NCBI GenBank assembly: GCA_032718475.1
Contig: JAUCBJ010008601.1
Coordinates: 1 to 39,653, forward strand
DNA length: 39,653 nt
Source of the DNA: Nemertoderma westbladi
Taxonomy: Eukaryota > Xenacoelomorpha > Nemertodermatida > Nemertodermatidae
Direction: 5' to 3'
In this document: piece by piece, positions 8,849 through 16,750 of the stretch
Numbering within the stretch: the first letter of the stretch is position 1
Layout of the letters: each line of letters opens with the position of its first letter
Notes under the pieces: generated by a model
Told to the model about the DNA's origin: nothing
The model's database searches: none
The model's input: only the letters and a program-made list of their open reading frames with translations
Program-made: the position numbers and the translations under genes

Positions 8849-10362
8849 ATGAAGGTGATAATCATGTGAATGAAGGTGATAATTATGTGAATGAAGGTGA
8901 TAATCATGTTAATGAAGGTGATAATCATGTGAATGAAGGTGATAATCATGTGAATGAAGGTGACAATCATGTTAATGAAGGTGATAATCATGTGAATGAA
9001 GGTGACAATCATGTTAATGAAGGTGATAATCATGTTAATGAAGGTGATAATCATGTGAATGAAGGTGATAATCATGTGAATGAAGGTGACAATCATGTTA
9101 ATGAAGGTGATAATCATGTGAATGAAGGTGACAATCATGTTAATGAAGGTGATAATCATGTGAATGAAGGTGATAATCATGTGAATGACGGTGATAATCC
9201 TGTGAATCTAGGTGACAATCATGTTAATGAAGGTGATAATCATGTGAATGAAGGTGACAATCATGTTAATAAAGGTGATAATCATGTGAATGAAGGTGAT
9301 AATCATGTGAATGACGGTGATAATCCTGTGAATCTAGGTGACACTGACAATCATGTTAATGAAGGTGATAATCATGTGAATGAAGGTGACAATCATGTTA
9401 ATGAAGGTGATAACCATGTTAATGAAGGTGATAATCATGTGAATGAAGGTGACAATCATGTTAATGAAGGTGATAATCATGTGAATGAAGGTGATAATCA
9501 TGTGAATGACGGTGATAATCCTGTGAATCTAGGTGACAATCATGTTAATGAAGGTGATAATCATGTGAATGAAGGTGACAATCATGTTAATGAAGGTGAT
9601 AACCATGTTAATGAAGGTGATAATCATGTGAATGAAGGTGATAATCATGTGAATGAAGGTGATAATCATGTGAATGAAGGTGATAATCATGTGAATGAAG
9701 GTGATAATCATGTGAATGAAGGTGATAATCATGTTAATGAAGGTGATAATCATGTGAATGAAGGTGATAATCATGTGAATGAAGGTGACAATCATGTTAA
9801 TGAAGGTGATAATCATGTGAATGAAGGTGATAATCATGTGAATGAAGGTGATAATCATGTTAATGAAGGTGATAATCATGTGAATGAAGGTGATAATCAT
9901 GTGAATGAAGGTGACAATCATGTTAATGAAGGTGATAATCATGTGAATGAAGGTGATAATCATGTGAATGAAGGTGATAATCATGTTAATGAAGGTGATA
10001 ATCATGTTAATGAAGGTGATAATCATGTGAATGAAGGTGATAATCATGTGAATGAAGGTGATAATCATGTTAATGAAGGTGATAATCATGTTAATGAAGG
10101 TGATAATCATGTGAATGAAGGTGATAATCATGTGAATGAAGGTGACAATCATGTGAATGAAGGTGACAATCATGTTAATGAAGGTGATAATCATGTTAAT
10201 GAAGGTGATAATCATGTTAATGAAGGTGATAATAATGTGAATGAAGGTGACAATCATGTTAATGAAGGTGATAATAATGTGAATGAAGATGACAATCATG
10301 TTAATGAAGGGGATAATCATGTTAATGAAGGTGATATTCATTTCAATTGGGGTGATAATAAT
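3311..10362 (+). repeat. 21-bp coding minisatellite, about 335 copies
   Basis: The consensus unit is GGTGATAATCATGTGAATGA plus A (21 bp). The array spans about 7 kb. Silent variants are linked: GAC at the Asp codon nearly always travels with GTT at the Val codon. Non-silent variants cluster: Cys units occur from the start to about 8000, and CCT/CTA units (GDNPVNL) only at 7321 and 8286-9508. Units at both ends are the most diverged, as expected from unequal exchange. Length changes not divisible by three are nearly absent (one deletion at about 8786), and one in-frame 6-bp insertion lies at about 9343. Confidence 0.97.
3996..6933 (+). repeat. Near-identical 1,470-bp tandem segmental duplication inside the minisatellite
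   Basis: Sequence from about 3996-5463 recurs at 5466-6933 with a constant offset of 1,470 bp (70 units). Rare markers line up: GACGGT at 4841 and 6311, GTCAATG near 4868 and 6338, TTAATAAAGG at 5151 and 6621, TGAATGTGAT at 5281 and 6751. The single difference I noticed is C at 5060 versus T at 6530. The match ends near 5464/6934. Confidence 0.85.
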
Positions 10363-11010
10363 GCCCAGGAATATATATATAATACTTGTCACTTTTATTT
10401 TGGCGAACCTGATAAAAAGTTTTATAAACATCTTGTTGGTACGGTTTTAAATAGGATGGATTTCTTAGGATGGGCGTTGGAAAGTTATGACGATATCGAC
10501 CCACAATTAAGAAGGATTTACTTCGTAAAAAGATTTAAAAGCAAATTTGAACAAATCAAATTGCGAATTCGAATATATTTGCGCCAACGACACTTTAAAG
10601 ACTGGGATTGGGAGATGTTTGAGTCTTACGAAGGCGTCTTTTCGTTCATTGACCCTTTCAGTATACAGTTTGAAATGTCCCAGTTGAAATATTTGATGGG
10701 ATATAAAAAATATATATTCATTAATCTTATGGTTTCGTGGATTAATCGTTTCGGATTAACCGAGAAATGGGAAACCAGTATATCAAAAGCTTTTGGCGGA
10801 GACAATTGGAAAACAGCGTTTCGTGATGAATATTCTGTTAACGAAAAATTGGAGATTCTCGTCAAAGAATTTAAGAACAACCTTAAAAAGTTAATGCCAT
10901 TTGATTTAGGGACATCTGTGTCGTGCGCTTTCAGAAGAGGTAAGCGCAATTCCGAAACAGATACTGTTTTACATGGTATTTGCAACTTGTGGTTACATTT
11001 CGTTGCATAA
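8845..11010 (+). CDS. Giant heptapeptide-repeat protein, remaining repeats and unique C-terminal domain
   Basis: This continues the same gene after the one-base deletion near 8786. About 500 residues of GDNHVNE repeats are followed by a unique domain of roughly 210 residues starting near 10360. The domain is rich in aromatic and basic residues (motifs WALESYDDID, KDWDWEMFESYEG, WINRFGLTEKW) and looks like a folded helical domain. I know no family for it. Repeat units degrade just before the domain (GDIHFNWGDNN), as expected at the edge of a homogenised array. The literal frame ends at 11010, but a strong donor-like GAG|GTAAGC at 10939/10940 suggests it may really be spliced into the frame of the following block. 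The ATG at 8845 is a product of the frame break and is unlikely to be used. Confidence 0.6.
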   Translation: MNEGDNHVNEGDNYVNEGDNHVNEGDNHVNEGDNHVNEGDNHVNEGDNHVNEGDNHVNEGDNHVNEGDNHVNEGDNHVNEGDNHVNEGDNHVNEGDNHVNEGDNHVNEGDNHVNDGDNPVNLGDNHVNEGDNHVNEGDNHVNKGDNHVNEGDNHVNDGDNPVNLGDTDNHVNEGDNHVNEGDNHVNEGDNHVNEGDNHVNEGDNHVNEGDNHVNEGDNHVNDGDNPVNLGDNHVNEGDNHVNEGDNHVNEGDNHVNEGDNHVNEGDNHVNEGDNHVNEGDNHVNEGDNHVNEGDNHVNEGDNHVNEGDNHVNEGDNHVNEGDNHVNEGDNHVNEGDNHVNEGDNHVNEGDNHVNEGDNHVNEGDNHVNEGDNHVNEGDNHVNEGDNHVNEGDNHVNEGDNHVNEGDNHVNEGDNHVNEGDNHVNEGDNHVNEGDNHVNEGDNHVNEGDNHVNEGDNHVNEGDNNVNEGDNHVNEGDNNVNEDDNHVNEGDNHVNEGDIHFNWGDNNAQEYIYNTCHFYFGEPDKKFYKHLVGTVLNRMDFLGWALESYDDIDPQLRRIYFVKRFKSKFEQIKLRIRIYLRQRHFKDWDWEMFESYEGVFSFIDPFSIQFEMSQLKYLMGYKKYIFINLMVSWINRFGLTEKWETSISKAFGGDNWKTAFRDEYSVNEKLEILVKEFKNNLKKLMPFDLGTSVSCAFRRGKRNSETDTVLHGICNLWLHFVA

Positions 11011-11099
11011 TATGAAATCTGCAATGATGAAATACACTCAAAAACCAAGCGAACTTTCGTTTACCGATTATTTTTCTCATAGTGGAATAAACATACCAG
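10940..11099 (+). other. Candidate 160-nt intron joining two frames of the repeat gene
   Basis: The donor GAG|GTAAGC is close to the eukaryotic consensus. The acceptor ATACCAG|ATGAG follows a pyrimidine patch (TTTTTCTCAT at 11071). Splicing moves reading from the C-terminal domain frame into the frame ending at 11560, with no stop codon created. The evidence is sequence only; an indel remains the alternative. Confidence 0.4.
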
Positions 11100-11560
11100 A
11101 TGAGAGAAAAACAACCAATGAAGACGAGGCGAAAGTTATATTTCAGTTGTATCGTGGAAAACAGAAAGTTCCATTGGGTGAAATAAAGGCGACCATTTTA
11201 GAGGAAACTCCTTTTCCCTATCACGCTCGAGCACTTCGTGTTTTAGAAACAAGAGGTTATATCACAAACGTTGACCCTGGAAGAGATGAAAGGAATAAGC
11301 GCTCGTTCAAATGTGAAGTGAGTAATACTTGCCGGTCAGTATTGCACGGCGACTTTTGGCTAGTTGACTTCGCCGATCGGGAATTGGACTTTGACCAAGA
11401 TGAGCAGCATAAGGATACGAGGAAACGAAAACTCTATGATGACTTATTATTTTCGTTGGTATATTTACAACACGATCGTGAACATGACGGTTATTATGAA
11501 GGCAATGAAACCCATGAGGGGGAGGATGACGAATATGATCGTCTTCCAACCCGCATTTAG
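10973..11560 (+). CDS. Probable 3' exon of the repeat gene, winged-helix-like segment, unknown function
   Basis: This frame is open from before 10940 to the stop at 11558-11560. The middle (EIKATILEETPFPYHARALR then VLETRGYI) has the helix-turn-helix-plus-wing rhythm of a winged-helix domain; that is inference from pattern only. The tail is strongly acidic and Tyr-rich (EGNETHEGEDDEYD). It overlaps the end of the preceding frame by 38 bases. Two explanations fit. One is a 160-nt intron from 10940 (GTAAGC) to 11099 (TACCAG), which joins the frames in phase 1. The other is a one-base indel near 10973-11010. Same strand and no gap make one gene more likely than two. An independent gene starting at ATG 10973 is less likely. 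Confidence 0.5.
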   Translation: MVFATCGYISLHNMKSAMMKYTQKPSELSFTDYFSHSGINIPDERKTTNEDEAKVIFQLYRGKQKVPLGEIKATILEETPFPYHARALRVLETRGYITNVDPGRDERNKRSFKCEVSNTCRSVLHGDFWLVDFADRELDFDQDEQHKDTRKRKLYDDLLFSLVYLQHDREHDGYYEGNETHEGEDDEYDRLPTRI

Positions 11561-12053
11561 GCTGACTGGAATGTAATAGTGGAGGTTTTGTAGCAATATG
11601 TAGACCTACATACTGTACAGTACACCATGTCCTGGAATATAGTGTCGTTATTCAGGTACCTGCCCCCCCCCCCCAAATTTTTCTACAAATCTTAATGAGA
11701 TTGCATGAAATTTGAAACAGAGATACAGTAGTTTCACCTACCTCCTCCTCCGTGGGTGAGCCAGAATTTTTATTTTTGCTTTCATTCTTTAGCTACAAGC
11801 GTTTGAAAAAAGTGTCTCCGTCGATATTGCACCAGTTACACCGCAGTTATTCTTCTAAAATTTAGTGATTTGTTGGTACCAATGGAAAGCTGACCGCGCA
11901 AGGATTCCAAATATGTAAAAATATGTGAATTTGGTTGGGAAATAGCTGAGATATGGGCATTCGAATTATGCATGTATTTGCTTCCGCTGCAGGCCATTTA
12001 TTCTATTAATAAATACACAATGTTCTAGAACATTTTCTTTCTTCTAGAACACT
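11561..12053. other. Non-coding stretch after the repeat gene
   Basis: I see no gene. A 12-base C run lies at 11663-11674. A possible polyadenylation hexamer AATAAA is at about 12008 on plus, some 450 bp after the last stop. The TACTGTACAGTA palindrome occurs near 11611. Confidence 0.4.
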
Positions 12054-12178
12054 TTCTTATTCAATGTAAAAAAATATCAAATTAATTAAACTTCCTTTCC
12101 TTGTTGTCCAATGTACAGTATTTATTTATTGGTACAGGAAGTTTAATTAATTTGATATTTTCTTACATTAAATAAGAA
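12054..12178. repeat. Inverted repeat, 43-bp arms (hairpin or MITE remnant)
   Basis: Arm 12054-12096 (TTCTTATTCAATGT...CTTCCT) is nearly the reverse complement of 12136-12178 (AGGAAGTTTAATTA...AATAAGAA), with a 39-bp loop. It is AT-rich and compatible with a short foldback transposon. No clear target duplication was identified. Confidence 0.75.
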
Positions 12179-13502
12179 CGCTAATTAAACTAGTTGACAT
12201 TGGCTAAATAAGAAAAATGGTTTAAGAATTATTATTTTCCAAACTTCATGTTTAGAATCATTAAGTAAAAGTGTAGATGGGGGGCTTTGGGAAACAATAT
12301 ACAGTACATGTATATAGAACGCTGAATATATAAGTGGTAATAATAAATAAGTTGATAATTACTGTTGGGTGGGAAGCCGAAAAGACGATCAACTGAGATG
12401 TTTACAGATCCACCGCGTGCAACTACCTACAGTATATAGAATATCATACTACCAACAGAAGATGACCAGTTCGTCCCACCAGCACGACGAAGCTGACTTT
12501 CTTAAGGCTTGTTCAGTAAAAAAATTAATGTACTTTTAAACAGATGTGCACTGAAATTACTTACAATCATAACGTTGTAAATACAAGAAAGGATATAATG
12601 AATCAATACAACCAAGTCCTTGAATACAAATTTTTAGCTAAAATATTCAGATCTATTACGCTAATCTAATGGGTAGCAATATACAGTAGGTAGTTAATGC
12701 ATTGAGGCACTTTGAATGAATAAATATCATATTATTATGTTAAAAAGTGTTTATATTAAAGGACGCCTTGGTGAATCCGGTATGGAAGGCTTTGTCATGT
12801 AAGGTTAAGTAAGGGGTCCTTGTGTAGAATAGAGCACTGTCCAGTATAAATTATTGAATGGATGTACTGTACTCTAATTTAAGGGACTTGAGTGGTCGAG
12901 AATACGTTATCTTTTATTTATCTCAGTGTAAATTTTTTCTTGTCATATAGAACAATGATCTTAATCGATGTATACGTTCAACGGATCTATTCAGTACAAA
13001 AGGAGACGAGCGCAACATCCACGAGCACAATCGACAGCACACACACACACACACGCACGATCAGTAGGTTTGCAGCAGGTAATTACTAAATGTAGCCCAA
13101 AGGTCCTACAGTAGTCCACTTCCCCTCTCAATGGACTAATTAGGCAGCGGGAAGCGGAAAGTAATTCGTTTAATGAATGGTGTCCCATTACGGTTGCGGA
13201 AACTACTCAAGGCCGGGTTGACAACTAACTGTGCCGGCCGATTCAATATTAAGGAATAGCAACTTGAATAAGTGAATATATTCTATATTGAAGGTCAAAT
13301 AAACAGCGGCAAAGAATATACAGTGTAGCGGGGTACAGTGTAGCATGAAATACGCCATAATGACTCCCCAATGAATCAATGGTGAAAAAAGTAACCCCGC
13401 CGCAAATTCAAAATGGAAAGGCACCCCATCCCCAGATATTATACTGTACAGTAGCATTCCCCCTCACGGAATATCCACCCACATAGGTATATACAATGGT
13501 GT
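12179..13502. other. Non-coding AT-rich stretch with a CA microsatellite
   Basis: No supported gene. A short (CA)n run lies at about 13038-13055. Short open frames here lack domain signal or codon structure. Confidence 0.4.
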
Positions 13503-13617
13503 TCGGACAATTGCGACCCGGACAATTCCGACCCACTCAGAGGTCGAATGAAATTTTTATGGGTCGGAATTGTCCAGGTCGGAATTGTCCGGATCTAGCA
13601 TAGGATAATTCCGACCC
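13503..13617. repeat. Cluster of direct and inverted GGACAATTCCGACCC motifs
   Basis: The 15-bp motif GGACAATTCCGACCC (one base varies in some copies) occurs forward at about 13505, 13520 and 13605, and inverted at 13561 and 13577. The double arms 13504-13534 and 13561-13592 pair with about two mismatches across a 26-bp loop. It may be a terminal-repeat remnant of a small transposon or a protein-binding array. Confidence 0.8.
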
Positions 13618-14659
13618 AAAAAATAAAAAAATAATAAATTTATAATTTTATTTAGCATTAGGCCCTACATTGTTTTATTATTCAACATAAGATTTCTGTG
13701 TCGATGGATATACTTCGTTCTAGACACGTTTACTATGTAATTTTAGAGTTGCATATTATTTTTCGAATTGAATGTATTCGGTACTAGTGTGTTTTGAGCA
13801 CACCCTCCCACCAAGTTTCTAATACTAGCTAGTTTTTGCTACTTTTTTTGAAAATGTTCTTAGCTATCAATTAAGATAAATATTAGTGTTCTACAGTATA
13901 ACACCGATTTTTGTTGGTCAGTTAATTGTATTTTATTTATCAATCCAGCCATGGAATACTAAATATAGACGGAACCGCATTAGTGTTATTTTTTCGGCCC
14001 CGAAATTTTTTTCAATAAAATGGTAGTATATGCCATAGAAACCTCAGAAAAAAAATTAAGCAAATTTGACCGGAGCGTTTCCATGGAAACCGGGCAAACA
14101 TAGAATTTCTAGGTTTTGTCATGAATTAATTATTTTTTGCAACTACTACCCTGTTTATTTTTATCCTATTTATTTATATTTCTAGCACTGGTAACCATAG
14201 CAACGAGGTAAAATCTATTAATATATATATTAAATATATTTAAATAAACACTGCTGTGGAAGCTAATTTTGACACTTTTATTAGTTTTATACAGTATATT
14301 ACCCCCCCCCCCCACCCCCCCCCCCCTATTGATACTAGTATTATATCAATTCAATTTATGATTAAATATAATATTGTGGTGTACTGTAGTGATTGTGGGA
14401 CTACATGTGTCGAAAACAGTAATTCATTCTATCCTACTTTATATAATGTAATAATGTATGTATAGGGAGGCTATGTAATAGATGCTTTATGCAGTACAGT
14501 ATTATAATAATAAACCATTAATAGAAGCGGCGTTTCGGCCGGCTTTTGGCCTCTTCAGCAGTACAGCCAAGTACTGGATGGACACCCCAGTTCCAAAAAT
14601 GTACCGCTGTCACTAGTAGTGATTGTCAAGATACGAGTGGCGATTCCTCCTATTATTCT
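13618..14659. other. Non-coding stretch with poly(C) double tract
   Basis: I see no gene. Two 12-base C runs separated by one A lie at 14302-14326. The rest is AT-rich, with (AT)n-like sequence near 14220. Confidence 0.4.
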
Positions 14660-15862
14660 AATTGCTGGCAGAGTCTTCGGGTGGCAGTGGTTGTAGAATC
14701 ATCAGCCAGGGTAGTAGTGGTAGTAGAGATGACAGCCAGGGTGGCAACTTGGTACTGTAGTAGAAACAACTATCAGGTTGGCAGTGGTAGTAGAAACAAC
14801 TATCAGGGTGGCAGTGGTAGTATAAAGAACTACCAGGGTGGCAGTGTTAGTAGAGACAACTACCAGGGTGGCAGTGGTAGTAGAGATGACAGCCAGGGTG
14901 ACAACGTGGCAATGGTAGTAGTCAACAGCCAGGGTGGCAATGGTAGTAGAGTCATCAGCCAGGGTGGCAGTGGTAGTAGAGTGAAAAGCCAGGGTGGCAA
15001 CTTGGTACTGTAGTAGAAACAACAATCAGGGTGGCAGTGGTAGCAGAATCAACTATCAGGGTGGCAGTGGTAGGAGAGACAATTACCAGGGTGGCAGTGG
15101 TAGTAGAGACAACTACCAGGGTGGCAGTGGTAGTAGAGACAACTACCAGGGTGGCAGTGGTAGTAGAGATGACAGCCAGGGTGACAACGTGGCAATGGTA
15201 GTAAAGTCAACAGCCAGGGTGGCAATGGTAGTAGAGTGAACAGCCAGGATGGCAATGGTAGTAGAGTCATCAGCCAGGGTGGCAGTGGTAGTAGAGTGAA
15301 CAGCCAGGGTGGCAACTTGGTACTGTAGTAGAAACAACTATCAGGGTGGCAGTGGTAGTAGAAATAAATACCAGGGTGGCAGTGGTAGTAGAGACAACTA
15401 CCAGGGTGGCAGTGGTAGTAGAGATGACAGCCAGGATGACAACGTGGCAATGGTAGTAGAGTGGCATGGTAGTAGAGATGACAGCCAGGGTGACAACGTG
15501 GCAATGGTAGTAGAGTCAACAGCCAGGGTGGCAATGGTAGTAGAGTGAACAGCCAGGGTGGCAATGGTAGTAGAGTGAACAGCCAGGGTGGAGGTGGTAG
15601 TAGAAACAACTACCAGGGTGGCAGTGGTAGTAGAGATGACAGCCAGGGTGACAACGTGGCAATGGTAGTAGTCAACAGCCAGGGTGGCAATGGTAGTAGA
15701 GCGAACAGCCAGGGTGGCAATGGTAGTAGAGTCAACAGCCAGGATGGAGGTGGTAGTAGAAACAACTACCAGGGTGGCAGTGTTAGTAGAGATGACAGCC
15801 AGGGTGACAACGTGGCAATGGTAGTAGAGTCAACAGCCAGGATGGCAGTGGTAGTAGAAATA
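14660..15862 (+). repeat. 30-bp minisatellite, about 38 units, Gly/Ser-rich if translated
   Basis: Units of the type CAGGGTGGCAGTGGTAGTAG + AGACAACTAC (30 bp) alternate with variants CAGCCAGGGTGGCAATGGTA... and longer units containing GACAACGTGG. One frame reads QGGSGSRDNY-like, but TAG stops recur (for example after CTTGGTACTGTAG at about 15008 and 15327) and unit length is not constant. I therefore treat it as non-coding or decayed. The minus frames read as Leu/Pro/His-rich repeats for the same periodic reason. Confidence 0.93.
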
Positions 15863-15865
15863 TAT

Positions 15866-16110
15866 AGGATATGCGTAGAACATAGTCAACCAGATTTAGA
15901 AATAAGAATGGTGCAAGACTAGACTGCAAGAATGGACTCCCCATAACACTTCGAATGGATCTGTGTCACCGTCAACTGTAGACACAAATGTCGTTGAACC
16001 ATCGTAGGCCTATACTGATCTGATTGCTGCAATAATTTATTCAAGAATCCAATATAATACAAGTATGATGAACATAAATGGGCGAGAGACTGAATCAAAG
16101 GCCTTTAAGT
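15866..16110 (-). pseudogene. Decayed fragment of the LINE reverse transcriptase (palm region)
   Basis: The segment matches 38592-38830 of the downstream LINE on the same strand: both contain ATGCGTAGAACATAGTCAAC, CCCATAACACTTC, CTGATTGCTGCAATAATTT and GAGACTGAATCAAAGGCC. It is riddled with substitutions and short deletions and has no long frame. It begins exactly where the 30-bp minisatellite ends. Confidence 0.85.
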
Positions 16111-16149
16111 TATTTCGCAAAGGGTATGAGTGATTAGGGTTCTACCCAA

Positions 16150-16470
16150 CTAAAGGAGGTATATTGTCCATCCATTAGATAGGCTGGAGCTTGTCCATGG
16201 GCAATTTTGTAAAAATAAGAAGCAAAACGCCTTCCTGCGTTCGCTTAAACGTTGCAGGCCACAATGACTAGATGAGGTACGAGAAGGCGGTCCTGTAGCT
16301 AGTCTAAGAATCTCAAGTTCAATACTGTCTAGAGCATTAGATAACTCCTGAGAGATATTGTCGAAAGGGCGCAGCTGTATTCTAGTATAGGACGTATAAA
16401 AGCAGTATAAATATGTATCATAGATTTCAAAGGGAGTTGGGATTTGCGCCTTCATAAGAGAAGTGAACAC
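16150..16470 (-). pseudogene. Remnant of another non-LTR retrotransposon, RT C-terminal region
   Basis: The 106-residue frame reads LDSIELEILRLATGPPSRTS followed by CGLQRLSERRKAF. This is the pattern seen after the RT thumb in jockey/CR1-type LINEs (a Leu-Asp near an ALRLATG-like motif, then a gL..L..RR segment). It does not match the other LINE copies in this window, so a second family is likely. It is short with no intact neighbours and clearly a relic. Family placement is inference. Confidence 0.5.
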
Positions 16471-16612
16471 CTAAGTGTTTATGACTAATTACAAACTTTA
16501 AAGTATGATCGTTATAGTACAAGGATGACATAGCAACTGGTATATATTACCAGATGCAACTAGAACTAGAACTTCTGTTATCTCAGGACTAAGTGTATCT
16601 AACCGCCTCTTA

Positions 16613-16750
16613 TAGGACGTTGACCTTGGAGATGCGAGTAATTTCGCGAAAGTCATGGGGGATAGGGAGGTGTGGCGGAGCAATTCTGTCGACAGCAGGC
16701 TCAAAAATCTCAATGCTGCTCCAATTTACCATGCCGAATATAGATAGATT
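16613..16750 (+). pseudogene. Decayed 3'-end fragment of the main LINE family
   Basis: GATAGGGAGGTGTGGCGG and ATTCTGTCGACA correspond to the 3' end of the LINE copy at 28000-28120 (GATAGGGAGTTGTGGCGG, TTTTGTCGACA), followed by a diverged match to its 3' UTR (AAAAATCTCAATGCTGCTCC, CATGCCGA). Orientation is opposite to the fragment at 15866-16110, so these are separate or rearranged insertions. Confidence 0.75.

Noticed and set aside
3311-10362. Array considered as a CRISPR-like or centromeric satellite
   Set aside because: Contiguous 21-bp units without spacers rule out CRISPR. The array is frame-preserving and bounded by unique open sequence, which fits a coding minisatellite better than a satellite.
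14702-15609. Minus-strand Leu/Pro/His-rich repeat proteins in the 30-bp minisatellite
   Set aside because: Shadow frames of a periodic sequence, with several frames open at once and no flanking unique domain.
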